Assembly: GCA_964195155.1 (NCBI GenBank)
Contig: CAXMOP010000060.1
Coordinates: forward strand, 16,788-80,787
DNA length: 64,000 bases
Direction: 5' to 3'
Origin: JACZST01 sp964195155
GTDB taxonomy: Bacteria > Actinomycetota > Acidimicrobiia > Spongiisociales > UBA5794
Within the stretch, counting starts at the first letter, position 1. Each line of letters opens with the position of its first letter. The translations under genes were made by a program, and so were the position numbers. Below, piece by piece: positions 1 to 7,014 of this stretch. The notes under the pieces were generated by a model that saw nothing but the letters and a program-made list of their open reading frames with translations, was not told where the DNA came from and did not search any database.

Positions 1-1325
1 AGCTCGTCCGGTCGTGCCACCTTGGCCCCGATCGCGGCGGGGATGGCAAACCCCATGGTCCCCAATCCACCCGAGTTGATCCACGATCGGGGTTTGCTGA
101 ACCGCCAGAACTGCGACACCCACATCTGGTGCTGGCCAACCCCGGCAACCACCACCGCCTCTCCCCCGGTGGCGTCCTGGAGCTGGTCGACGAAGTACTG
201 CACCTTGATCGGCCCGTCGGGGTCCTGGTCGTACTCCAACGGATACCGCTCCTGCCAGCCGGCCAATGTCTCGAACCAATCGGTGCGAGCGGGAGCCGCC
301 TCATCTCCACGGACCTTCTCGAGATTTCTGAGCAGCTGTTTGAGCACCACCCTGGCGTCGCCGACGATCGGGACCTCGGCGTGGCGAACCTTGCCGATCT
401 CGGCAGGGTCGATGTCGATGTGGACCACCCTTGCGCTTGGGGCGAAGGTGGCGGGGTCGCCGGTGACCCGGTCGTCGAAGCGGGCACCGATGTTGAACAA
501 CACGTCAGATTTCTGCAATGCGGTGGTGGCGGTGTAGCTGCCGTGCATGCCGGACATGCCGAGGGCAAGGCGGTGCTCGTCGGGAAAGGCACCCCTCGCC
601 ATCAGCGTGGTGACTACCGGGGCGTCGGCGGCCTCGGCGAAGGCGAGCAGCTCGCGGTGCCCGCCGGCCTTGATCACTCCCCCGCCGACGAAGAGCACGG
701 GGCGCTCGGCCTGTTCAAGCAGCTCGATGGCGGCTCGCACCTGCCTGCCGTTGCCCTCGGTGGTCGGGTTGTACCCGTCCATCACGACGGGCTGCTGGTC
801 GCGGAGCTCGGTCATCCCGTTGAGGACGTCCTTTGGCAGGTCGACCAGCACCGGGCCCGGGCGGCCGGTTCCCGCCAAATGAAACGCCTCGTGGATTACC
901 GGGCCGATGTCGTCCGGGTCGGTGACCAGATACGAATGCTTGGTGCAGTGCATCGCAAGGCCGGTCGTGTAGGCCTCCTGGAAAGCGTCGGTTCCCATCG
1001 ACCCCGAGGGCACTTGTCCGGTGATGGCCACGATCGGCGTCGAGTCCATCAGCGCGTTCTGCAGCGGCGTGATCAGGTTGGTCGCTCCCGGGCCTGAGGT
1101 CGCGATCACGACCCCAACCCGACCGGTAGCCTGGGCGTAGCCCTCGGCCATATGGCCGGCACCTTGCTCGTGCCTGGCCAGGATGTGGCGCATCGACCCG
1201 TCGATCAGCGGGTCGTAGGCAGGGAGAATGGCGCCGCCGGGTACTCCGAAGACGACCTCGACGCCCTCGCGCTCGAGCGCCGCGATAAGCGCCTGTGCCC
1301 CGCTGATGTGGTTGTCGTTGGTCAT
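1..1325 (-). CDS. ilvB: Acetolactate synthase large subunit (C-terminus beyond the window)
   Basis: This ThDP enzyme condenses pyruvate (or pyruvate with 2-oxobutyrate) in the first common step of valine, leucine and isoleucine synthesis. About 441 codons are visible, reading off the left edge. The N-terminal motif FGVPGGAILP, the cofactor-activating Glu near residue 53 (RHEQGAGHMAEGYA) and the FAD-associated middle domain (FNIGARFDDRVTGD) are all present. The frame ends at GTMGFAIPAAIGAKV, just before the expected GDG Mg/ThDP motif, so the gene is cut by the window, not truncated. The start ATG at 1325 follows GAGG. It is preceded by a leader peptide and attenuator. The partner genes ilvN and ilvC, if linked, would lie off the left edge. 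Confidence 0.95.
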   Translation of the reverse strand, partial: MTNDNHISGAQALIAALEREGVEVVFGVPGGAILPAYDPLIDGSMRHILARHEQGAGHMAEGYAQATGRVGVVIATSGPGATNLITPLQNALMDSTPIVAITGQVPSGSMGTDAFQEAYTTGLAMHCTKHSYLVTDPDDIGPVIHEAFHLAGTGRPGPVLVDLPKDVLNGMTELRDQQPVVMDGYNPTTEGNGRQVRAAIELLEQAERPVLFVGGGVIKAGGHRELLAFAEAADAPVVTTLMARGAFPDEHRLALGMSGMHGSYTATTALQKSDVLFNIGARFDDRVTGDPATFAPSARVVHIDIDPAEIGKVRHAEVPIVGDARVVLKQLLRNLEKVRGDEAAPARTDWFETLAGWQERYPLEYDQDPDGPIKVQYFVDQLQDATGGEAVVVAGVGQHQMWVSQFWRFSKPRSWINSGGLGTMGFAIPAAIGAKVARPDE

Positions 1326-1347
1326 GTGGGCCTCGGTCGTAATCGAG

Positions 1348-1373
1348 AAAACCCTCCGGCCGGAGCGGGAGGG
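1348..1373 (-). terminator. Attenuator terminator of the ilvB leader
   Basis: On the minus strand CCCTCC and GGAGGG (1368-1373 and 1352-1357) form a GC-rich hairpin followed by TTTT, 22 bases before the ilvB start. A second, perfect 9-bp hairpin (GCGCACGCG/CGCGTGCGC, 1379-1402) begins at the leader-peptide stop codon, where a pause or antiterminator arm would sit. The layout matches transcription attenuation. Exact competing pairings were not modelled. Confidence 0.75.
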
Positions 1374-1401
1374 TCAAGGCGCACGCGTCGAAACGCGTGC
1401 G

Positions 1402-1443
1402 CTACATGATAAGAAGTACGGTGTTCAGATTGTTATTGGTCAT
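1402..1443 (-). CDS. Leader peptide of ilvB (13 residues)
   Basis: The peptide reads MTNNNLNTVLLIM followed by TAG. The run Val-Leu-Leu-Ile near its end uses the three branched-chain amino acids whose pathway the next gene serves, the signature of ribosome-mediated attenuation. Its stop overlaps the first hairpin and the terminator follows. No Shine-Dalgarno sequence precedes it; the predicted transcript start lies about 6 nt before the ATG. Confidence 0.8.
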   Translation of the reverse strand: MTNNNLNTVLLIM

Positions 1444-1455
1444 GTGAGCTCTGGC

Positions 1456-1484
1456 AGTATTGCTTTTGGCTTCTTGCGTGTCAA
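1456..1484 (-). promoter_or_regulatory. Promoter of the ilvB leader
   Basis: A -35 box TTGACA (1479-1484) and a -10 box AATACT (1456-1461) are separated by 17 bp on the minus strand. Transcription is predicted to start near 1449, six bases before the leader-peptide ATG. The element lies in the divergent ilvB-ilvD intergenic region. Confidence 0.7.
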
Positions 1485-1540
1485 TATCCATCGACCATAG
1501 CGCTCCGATTCCTTTAGCCGACAGATAGGATCCGATCCAC

Positions 1541-3253
1541 GTGGTGCACAAGATCAGATCCCAGGACGTGACCGAAGGGCCGACCAAGGCCGGGTCGCGA
1601 GCCATGCTGCGGGCCGTCGGGCTCACCGACGCCGACTTCGCCAAACCGCAGGTCGGCGTCGTCTCAGCCGGCAACGAGGTGACCCCTTGCAATCTCAGCG
1701 GGCCGCGCCTGGCAAAGGCGGCCAAACGTGGCGTCAGCGCCACCGGCGGGGTCGGCCTCGAGTTCACCACGATCGCCGTCTCCGACGGCATCTCGATGGG
1801 GCACGAAGGGATGCGGGCATCGCTGGTATCGCGCGAGGTCATCGCCGATTCGGTCGAGCTGGTGATGCACGCGGAGCGATTCGACGGCCTCGTCGCCGTG
1901 GCCGGCTGCGACAAATCGCTGCCCGGGATGCTGATGGCGGCGGCCCGCCTCGACCTCCCCGCCGTGTTCCTGTATGGAGGGACCAGCCTGCCGGGCCGGT
2001 GGCGCGGCCAAGACATCTCGATCGTCACGGTCTTCGAGGGAATCGGCTCATTCACCCAAGGCAACCTGAGCGAGGCGGATCTCGTCGATCTGGAGAAGTC
2101 GGCATGCCCAGGCGCAGGGTCATGCGCGGGCATGTTCACCGCCAACACGATGGCCGCCGTCGGTGAGGCTCTCGGGATGTCGCTGCCGGGCAGCGCCGCG
2201 GTCCCGGCGATCGACGACCGTCTCGACGAATACGCCGAGCAATCCGGCGAAGCGGTGATGCGCCTCATGGAGGCTGGCATTACCCCAAGGGACATCATGA
2301 CCCACGGTGCCTTCGAGAATGCGATCAGCCTGGTGATGGCGCTTGGCGGGTCCACCAACGCCGTCCTCCATCTGCTTGCCATCGCCGCCGAGGCACGCGT
2401 CGAAATCGGCCTCGAGGACTTCGACCGCATCAGCCGACGCGTCCCCCACCTCAGTGATCTCAGCCCGTTCGGGCGCTACCACATGGTGGACCTCGACCGC
2501 ATCGGCGGTGTGCCCGTGGTCATGGCCACCCTGCTCGAGGCCGGACTCCTCGACGGGGATGCGCTCACCGTCACCGGAGCCACCGTCGCCGAAAACCTGC
2601 AGGGGGTCGTCCTGCCCTCCGATCAGGACGTGATCCGGCCGGTGTCGGAGCCGATGGCTCACGAGGGCGGCATTGCCGTGCTGCGCGGCTCCCTGGTACC
2701 GGGAGGGGCGGTGCTCAAGATTGCCGGGATCGAAGAGGTCGTTTTCGAGGGCAGGGCCCGGGTGTTCGACGACGAGCGGGATGCGCTCGAGGCTCTCTAC
2801 AGGCACGACCTTCATCCGGGAGACGTTGTCGTGATCCGCTACGAGGGGCCAAACGGCGGTCCCGGCATGCGGGAGATGCTGGCGATTACCGCTGCGATCA
2901 AGGGGGCGGGACTCGGCAAGGACGTTGCGCTGATCACCGACGGGCGCTTCTCCGGGGGGACTACCGGCCTGTGCGTTGGACACGTTGCGCCGGAGGCGGC
3001 CCGCGGCGGCCCGATCGCTTTCGTCGCCGAAGGCGATCCGATACGGATCGACGTTCCCAATCGGCTCGCCGATCTCCTCGTCGATGAATCCGAGCTCGAG
3101 ACCCGTCGCCGCAAGTGGCAGCCGCCCGAGCCGCGGTATACGACCGGTGCCCTCGCCAAATACGCGGCGCTGGTCGGCTCTGCCGAGACCGGGGCGGTGT
3201 TGGCCGGCAGCACTGAGAGCGTGCCCCCGGTAGCGAGTCGCGAGCCCGACTGA
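1541..3253 (+). CDS. ilvD: Dihydroxy-acid dehydratase
   Basis: IlvD dehydrates 2,3-dihydroxy-isovalerate and -methylvalerate in valine and isoleucine synthesis. The protein is 570 residues, full length for the family. Iron-sulfur ligands are visible as Cys50 (VTPCN), Cys123 (GCDKSLPGM) and Cys195 (PGAGSCAGMFTAN). The C-terminal GRFSGGTTGLCVGHVAPEA motif is intact. The start is GTG at 1541, or the adjacent GTG at 1544; AGGAT lies upstream. It is divergent from ilvB, so both BCAA genes share a roughly 100-bp control region. No leader peptide was seen on this strand. Confidence 0.97.
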   Translation: MVHKIRSQDVTEGPTKAGSRAMLRAVGLTDADFAKPQVGVVSAGNEVTPCNLSGPRLAKAAKRGVSATGGVGLEFTTIAVSDGISMGHEGMRASLVSREVIADSVELVMHAERFDGLVAVAGCDKSLPGMLMAAARLDLPAVFLYGGTSLPGRWRGQDISIVTVFEGIGSFTQGNLSEADLVDLEKSACPGAGSCAGMFTANTMAAVGEALGMSLPGSAAVPAIDDRLDEYAEQSGEAVMRLMEAGITPRDIMTHGAFENAISLVMALGGSTNAVLHLLAIAAEARVEIGLEDFDRISRRVPHLSDLSPFGRYHMVDLDRIGGVPVVMATLLEAGLLDGDALTVTGATVAENLQGVVLPSDQDVIRPVSEPMAHEGGIAVLRGSLVPGGAVLKIAGIEEVVFEGRARVFDDERDALEALYRHDLHPGDVVVIRYEGPNGGPGMREMLAITAAIKGAGLGKDVALITDGRFSGGTTGLCVGHVAPEAARGGPIAFVAEGDPIRIDVPNRLADLLVDESELETRRRKWQPPEPRYTTGALAKYAALVGSAETGAVLAGSTESVPPVASREPD

Positions 3254-3350
3254 ATTGCTTTCGACTAGCTCTGTCGCGATCACGCAGTCAGGCGGCGAGC
3301 CGCCCAACAAACATGGCGCAGGCCGCTCGGGCCCCGGCTCAGCAATTGGC

Positions 3351-3374
3351 ATCCGGTGTCGGCAGACACCGGAT
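3351..3374. terminator. Hairpin between convergent ilvD and cimA
   Basis: ATCCGGTGTC and GACACCGGAT form a perfect 10-bp stem with a GGCA loop between the two convergent genes. There is no T-run on either side, so it may be a bidirectional RNA-end or Rho-associated structure rather than a classic terminator. A smaller GGCGGC/GCCGCC inverted repeat lies at 3291-3304. Confidence 0.45.
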
Positions 3375-3395
3375 CGCGCCAACTCGCAGAGCCCC

Positions 3396-4988
3396 CTAGC
3401 TCGCCGGCCGGTCGGGGATGGCCTCAACTCCTGCGTTGAGGAGCCCGACCACGATCCCGTCGTGGAGTGCCTGCCATGAGGCTTCGATAACGTTGTGGTG
3501 GATGCCGACCGACCCCCAATCCCGCTCGCCGTTCGTGGTCGTGATCAGGACCCGCACTCTGGCCGCGGTTCCATCCGCGGAGTCGAGGTCACGCACCTTG
3601 TAATCGGTGAGGTGCACGCCCTCGAGCTCGGGATAGACCGGCTCGAGTGCGACCCGAAGCGCCTGGTCGAGGGCGTGCAGCGGGCCGTCACCGCCGCTCG
3701 AGACCTCGAGCTCCTCATCGCCGAGGCCGATCCGGAGCGTGGCTACGGCCGTTGGCTCGCCTCGCTCATCGCCGTGCAGGGTCACCACCCGTGACAGGAC
3801 GGTGAAGAATCGCTGCTCCCATCCCATCGCATCGCGCACGAGCAGCTCGAATGACCCATCGGCGGCCTCGAACTGGTAGCCGGCGTGCTCGAGCTCCTTG
3901 ACCCGGTCGACCACGACCTGCGCCGTCTCGACATCGAGATCCCATCCTCGGTCGCCGGCCGCACTCAGCAATGTGGAACGACCCATCAGCTCGCTGAAGA
4001 GCAGCTTCGGCGAGTTGCCAACCAGCTTCGGCTCGATGTGCTCGTAGGCACCGTCGAGGCGAGCCAGCCCGGAGGTGTGCAGCCCTGCCTTGTGGGCGAA
4101 GGCCGATGACCCCACGTAGGGATGGCGCGGGTCGATGGGCGAGTTCATCACCTCGGCGATCTCGTGTGCCACCGGGTACAGCAGCTCGATATTCGCCGCG
4201 GGCACCGTTTCGCGGCCCAGTTTGAGCGAGAGGTTGGGGATCAGGGAACACAGATCGGCGTTGCCGGTGCGCTCGCCGTATCCGTTGACACACCCTTGCA
4301 CCTGGAAGGCTCCAGCCCCAACCGCAGCCAGGGAGTTGGCGACGGCGCACCCACCGTCGTTGTGGAAATGCACTCCGAGCGGGACCGCGAATTCGTCGAG
4401 GACGGCACCGACCACCTGCTCGGCCTCGGCCGGCAGCGTCCCGCCGTTGGTGTCACACAGGACAAGGCGCTCGGCACCGGCCTCCGCTGCCGCAGCGAGG
4501 ATCGCGAGGGCGAAGTCGGGCTCATTGCGGTAGCCGTCGAAGAAATGCTCGGCGTCGAAGAAGACCCGTCGGCCCTGCCCGAGGAGATGTTCGATCGATT
4601 CGCGCACCATGGCGATTCCTTCTTCGCGAGATGCCCGCAGGGCGTGGGTGACGTGGCGAAGCCAGCTCTTGCCCACGATGCACACCACTTCGGTGCCGGC
4701 GTCGGCGAGGAGCCGCAGCTGCTCGTCATCCTCAGCAACGGCCCCGGGGCGGCGGGTCGACCCGAAGGCAACGAGGGTCGCGCTTGCCAGATCGAGCTCA
4801 TTACGGGCCCGGTCGAAGAACTCGTCGTCCTTCGGGTTGGCCCCCGGCCAGCCGCCCTCGATGAAGTGCACGCCAAGGCGATCCAGCAGGGCGGCCACCC
4901 GCAGCTTGTCACCGACCGTTGGTGAAAGCCCGGCCGCTTGCGTGCCGTCGCGCAGCGTGGTGTCGTAGATCTCGACGAGGTCTGACAT
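3396..4988 (-). CDS. cimA: (R)-citramalate synthase
   Basis: CimA condenses acetyl-CoA and pyruvate to citramalate, entering isoleucine synthesis without threonine deaminase. The 530-residue protein has the DRE-TIM barrel start (IYDTTLRDGTQAAG), the metal site HFHNDGG and the domain order of CimA: catalytic barrel (about 1-280), linker, then the LeuA-type allosteric domain (about 380-525). The CimA-like INPEGGWP-type region (FIEGGWPGANPKDDEFF) separates it from homocitrate synthase and from LeuA. An Ile-rich leader peptide and attenuator precede it, which fits an isoleucine enzyme better than a leucine one. It is divergent from pheA. Confidence 0.9.
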   Translation of the reverse strand: MSDLVEIYDTTLRDGTQAAGLSPTVGDKLRVAALLDRLGVHFIEGGWPGANPKDDEFFDRARNELDLASATLVAFGSTRRPGAVAEDDEQLRLLADAGTEVVCIVGKSWLRHVTHALRASREEGIAMVRESIEHLLGQGRRVFFDAEHFFDGYRNEPDFALAILAAAAEAGAERLVLCDTNGGTLPAEAEQVVGAVLDEFAVPLGVHFHNDGGCAVANSLAAVGAGAFQVQGCVNGYGERTGNADLCSLIPNLSLKLGRETVPAANIELLYPVAHEIAEVMNSPIDPRHPYVGSSAFAHKAGLHTSGLARLDGAYEHIEPKLVGNSPKLLFSELMGRSTLLSAAGDRGWDLDVETAQVVVDRVKELEHAGYQFEAADGSFELLVRDAMGWEQRFFTVLSRVVTLHGDERGEPTAVATLRIGLGDEELEVSSGGDGPLHALDQALRVALEPVYPELEGVHLTDYKVRDLDSADGTAARVRVLITTTNGERDWGSVGIHHNVIEASWQALHDGIVVGLLNAGVEAIPDRPAS

Positions 4989-5007
4989 GGGTACTCCCTT
5001 GGGATAC

Positions 5008-5033
5008 GAAAGACCTCCGCCGCAGCGGAGGTC
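5008..5033 (-). terminator. Attenuator terminator of the cimA leader
   Basis: On the minus strand GACCTCCGC and GCGGAGGTC (9 bp, loop TGCG) are followed by TTT, about 20 bases before the cimA start. An upstream GGGGCCGGC...GCCGG..CCCC stem, directly after the leader stop, could form the pause structure. The short T-run makes terminator strength uncertain. Confidence 0.65.
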
Positions 5034-5066
5034 GAAGTCGGGGTTCCGGCTGGTGTCGCCGGCCCC

Positions 5067-5108
5067 TCAGCAGATAATGATCGTTGCTTGCAACGTGCTC
5101 TCGGTCAT
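5067..5108 (-). CDS. Leader peptide of cimA (13 residues)
   Basis: The peptide reads MTESTLQATIIIC followed by TGA. Three consecutive isoleucine codons (ATC ATT ATC) sit two codons before the stop, the expected sensor for isoleucyl-tRNA charging upstream of an isoleucine-pathway gene. Length, position and the predicted 4-nt 5' UTR parallel the ilvB leader. No Shine-Dalgarno sequence is visible. Confidence 0.82.
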   Translation of the reverse strand: MTESTLQATIIIC

Positions 5109-5118
5109 GAGTGGATCG

Positions 5119-5147
5119 AGTATGCAACACCGCAGATGCTGCGTCAA
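5119..5147 (-). promoter_or_regulatory. Promoter of the cimA leader
   Basis: TTGACG (5142-5147), a 17-bp spacer and CATACT (5119-5124) on the minus strand. The predicted start near 5112 is four bases before the leader ATG. Its -35 box is only 4 bp from the -35 box of the divergent pheA promoter. Confidence 0.72.
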
Positions 5148-5151
5148 CCGT

Positions 5152-5179
5152 TTGACACCAACCGGGATCGGGTCATAAT
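5152..5179 (+). promoter_or_regulatory. Promoter of the pheA leader
   Basis: TTGACA (5152-5157), a 16-bp spacer and CATAAT (5174-5179). The predicted start near 5186 lies four bases before the leader-peptide ATG. It is back-to-back with the cimA promoter. Confidence 0.72.
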
Positions 5180-5189
5180 CCCTGCACTG

Positions 5190-5258
5190 ATGACGGACTC
5201 CACGCCCAGCCACCGGCACAGCCGGCGTTTCTTCGCCTCCGGCTTCTTCGGCGCGTAG
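5190..5258 (+). CDS. pheL: Phe-rich leader peptide of pheA (22 residues)
   Basis: The peptide begins MTDSTPSHRHS and ends RRFFASGFFGA before TAG. Two Phe-Phe pairs near the C-terminus make it a phenylalanine-sensing leader by position and composition, like enterobacterial PheL in principle. It opens with the same MT(D/E)ST stretch as the cimA leader peptide. No Shine-Dalgarno sequence is present and the 5' UTR is predicted to be about 4 nt. Confidence 0.8.
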   Translation: MTDSTPSHRHSRRFFASGFFGA

Positions 5259-5305
5259 CGCGCCTCACACCCCCTCCCCCCGATTCTCCGACCGTTCCCG
5301 AGGCA
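5250..5305 (+). promoter_or_regulatory. Leader hairpin and C-rich tract before pheA
   Basis: GGCGCG/CGCGCC (5250-5264) forms a hairpin whose loop is the leader stop codon. It is followed by a strongly C-rich, G-poor tract (about 5265-5305) with no T-run. Unlike the ilvB and cimA leaders, there is no clear intrinsic terminator. The C-rich tract would suit Rho loading once the ribosome leaves, an inference only. Confidence 0.4.
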
Positions 5306-5337
5306 CCGGCCGCGCCCCGTCAAGACAGGACGTACCC

Positions 5338-6507
5338 ATGACCGATCAACCAGACGACATCAATGAGCTGAGACAGGACGTAGACCGCATCGATGAAGCC
5401 ATCATCGAGCTCCTGGCGGAGCGTCGCGCAGTCAGCGTCGACATGGCGAAGGCGAAGCAACGCGCCGGGCGCCCCTTCCACGATCAGGAGCGGGAACAGA
5501 CCCTCTCCGCCGAGCGGCGGCGCGCCGCCCAGGAGCTCGACCTCGACGGCAGCCTGGTCGCCAGGCTGTGGCGCGAGATCATCGACGACTCGCTTCGGTT
5601 GCAGCACGAGTACCTCCAGCACGAGCTCAACGAGGGCGCCGAGTCGCTGATCGCCGCCTTCCAGGGCGTCGAAGGGGCGTACAGCCACCTGGCGGCCCAG
5701 GAGTTCTTCGAGTCCAAACCGGTTGCCGTCTCCTGGCTCGAGTGCACGCAATTCAAGGACGTGGTCGCCGCCGTCGAGGAGGGTCGGGCCGACATCGGCG
5801 TCCTGCCCACCGAAAACACGACGAGCGGAGCAATCTCAGAGGTCTACGACCTGCTGATGCACAGCCGGCTGGCCCTGGTAGGTGAGACCAAATTCCGGGT
5901 CAGGCACTGCCTCCTCGGGCTGGAGGCGATCGATCCCTCTGCGATCAGGACCGTGTTCGCCCATCCCCAGGCCGTGCTGCAATGCTCGGAGTTCCTCACC
6001 GAACTCGATGACGTTCAGATCGTCTACTTCGGCGACACCGCCGAGTCCGGTCGCTGGATCAGGGATCTCGCCGACCCCGCCACCGCGGCGATCGCCAGCG
6101 AGGAGGCCGCCCGCCTCTTCGACCTGACCATCCTGCGCCGAGATATCGCCAACTACGAGGTCAACCACACCAGGTTCTTGTTCACGGCAAGGAATCCGAT
6201 CACCGTCGATCAACAGATCCCGACCAAGACGTCGCTCGTCATGTCGGTGGGCAACCAGCCCGGTGCCCTCCTCGATGCCCTGGTGTGCTTCCGCGATGAA
6301 GGAATCAATCTGGTCAAGCTGGAGTCGCGGCCGATACCTCGCAACCCGGGGGAGGAGCTGTTCTACGTCGACCTCGACGGCAACCAGACCGACCCCGGAG
6401 TTGGGCGCGCCCTCGAGGCGCTCGCCGCGGCGGCCCGCTTCGTCAAGGTTCTCGGCAGCTACCCGTCACGCGACTTGCGGCCGCATGGGGAGCTCCCGGC
6501 GAGCTGA
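5338..6507 (+). CDS. pheA: Chorismate mutase-prephenate dehydratase (P-protein)
   Basis: This bifunctional enzyme converts chorismate to prephenate and then phenylpyruvate for phenylalanine synthesis. The 389 residues divide into an AroQ chorismate mutase helix bundle (about 8-90, with RQDVDRIDEAIIELLAERR), a prephenate dehydratase domain (about 105-285, catalytic TENTTSG) and a C-terminal ACT domain (about 297-375) carrying the Phe-binding GALL-like and ESRP motifs. Feedback inhibition by phenylalanine is therefore likely, in addition to the attenuation suggested by the leader peptide. In many actinobacteria the two activities are separate, so the fusion is worth noting. Confidence 0.94.
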   Translation: MTDQPDDINELRQDVDRIDEAIIELLAERRAVSVDMAKAKQRAGRPFHDQEREQTLSAERRRAAQELDLDGSLVARLWREIIDDSLRLQHEYLQHELNEGAESLIAAFQGVEGAYSHLAAQEFFESKPVAVSWLECTQFKDVVAAVEEGRADIGVLPTENTTSGAISEVYDLLMHSRLALVGETKFRVRHCLLGLEAIDPSAIRTVFAHPQAVLQCSEFLTELDDVQIVYFGDTAESGRWIRDLADPATAAIASEEAARLFDLTILRRDIANYEVNHTRFLFTARNPITVDQQIPTKTSLVMSVGNQPGALLDALVCFRDEGINLVKLESRPIPRNPGEELFYVDLDGNQTDPGVGRALEALAAAARFVKVLGSYPSRDLRPHGELPAS

Positions 6508-6528
6508 TCAGTTTGGCCTCAACCAGAA

Positions 6529-6549
6529 GTATGTGCATATGCATATACT
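6529..6549 (+). promoter_or_regulatory. Candidate ArgR box over the argR -10 region
   Basis: GTATGTGCAT and ATGCATATAC form an imperfect 20-bp palindrome with one mismatched pair. It overlaps a TATACT -10 box (6544-6549), which would place transcription initiation at or next to the argR ATG. Position and symmetry suggest autorepression of argR-argG-argH by arginine-bound ArgR. The -35 region is weak. Confidence 0.5.
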
Positions 6550-6555
6550 GACTGG

Positions 6556-7014
6556 ATGTCCAACGCTCGCCACCGGACGATTCGACGCCTGCTCACCGAG
6601 GAGAATATGTCCACCCAGGCGGAACTCGTTCGACGGCTCGCTGCCGAGCAGATCTATGTCACCCAGGGCACGGTGTCCCGCGACCTCAAGGCCATCGGCG
6701 CGGTGAGACGGCACGGCGCCGACGGATCGGTGCGGTACCGGCTCGAGACCGGCGCCTCACCGAACGGCGCAGACAGCGGGCTTACCCGTGCTTTCGACGA
6801 GTACGTGTTGCGGATCACCCCCACCGCCGGACTCGTCGTGGTGGTCACCGTTCCCGGTGCCGCCCATGTCGTTGGCAAGGCCATCGACGAGAGCGGCGTC
6901 GGCGGCGTCGCCGGCACGGTCGCCGGTGACGACACCGTCCTGATCGTTGGAGCGGCGGGCGTCGAGGGTGAGACGATCGCAGGCCGACTCGAGACCGCAG
7001 GAGGATCCAGATGA
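6556..7014 (+). CDS. argR: Arginine repressor, first copy
   Basis: ArgR binds operators of arginine genes with arginine as corepressor. The 152-residue protein has the N-terminal winged helix (about 1-65, with QGTVSRDLKAIGAVR) and the C-terminal hexamerisation and arginine-binding domain (about 75-150, with GTVAGDDTVLIVG). The transcript is predicted to be leaderless. The stop overlaps the argG start (ATGA), so argR leads a translationally coupled argR-argG-argH unit. A second ArgR lies at 15078-15527; the two differ clearly in sequence. Confidence 0.93.
   Translation: MSNARHRTIRRLLTEENMSTQAELVRRLAAEQIYVTQGTVSRDLKAIGAVRRHGADGSVRYRLETGASPNGADSGLTRAFDEYVLRITPTAGLVVVVTVPGAAHVVGKAIDESGVGGVAGTVAGDDTVLIVGAAGVEGETIAGRLETAGGSR

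Noticed and set aside
2120..3427. 435-codon open frame opposite ilvD
   Set aside because: ilvD is full length with all cluster cysteines; the antisense frame has no recognisable motif.
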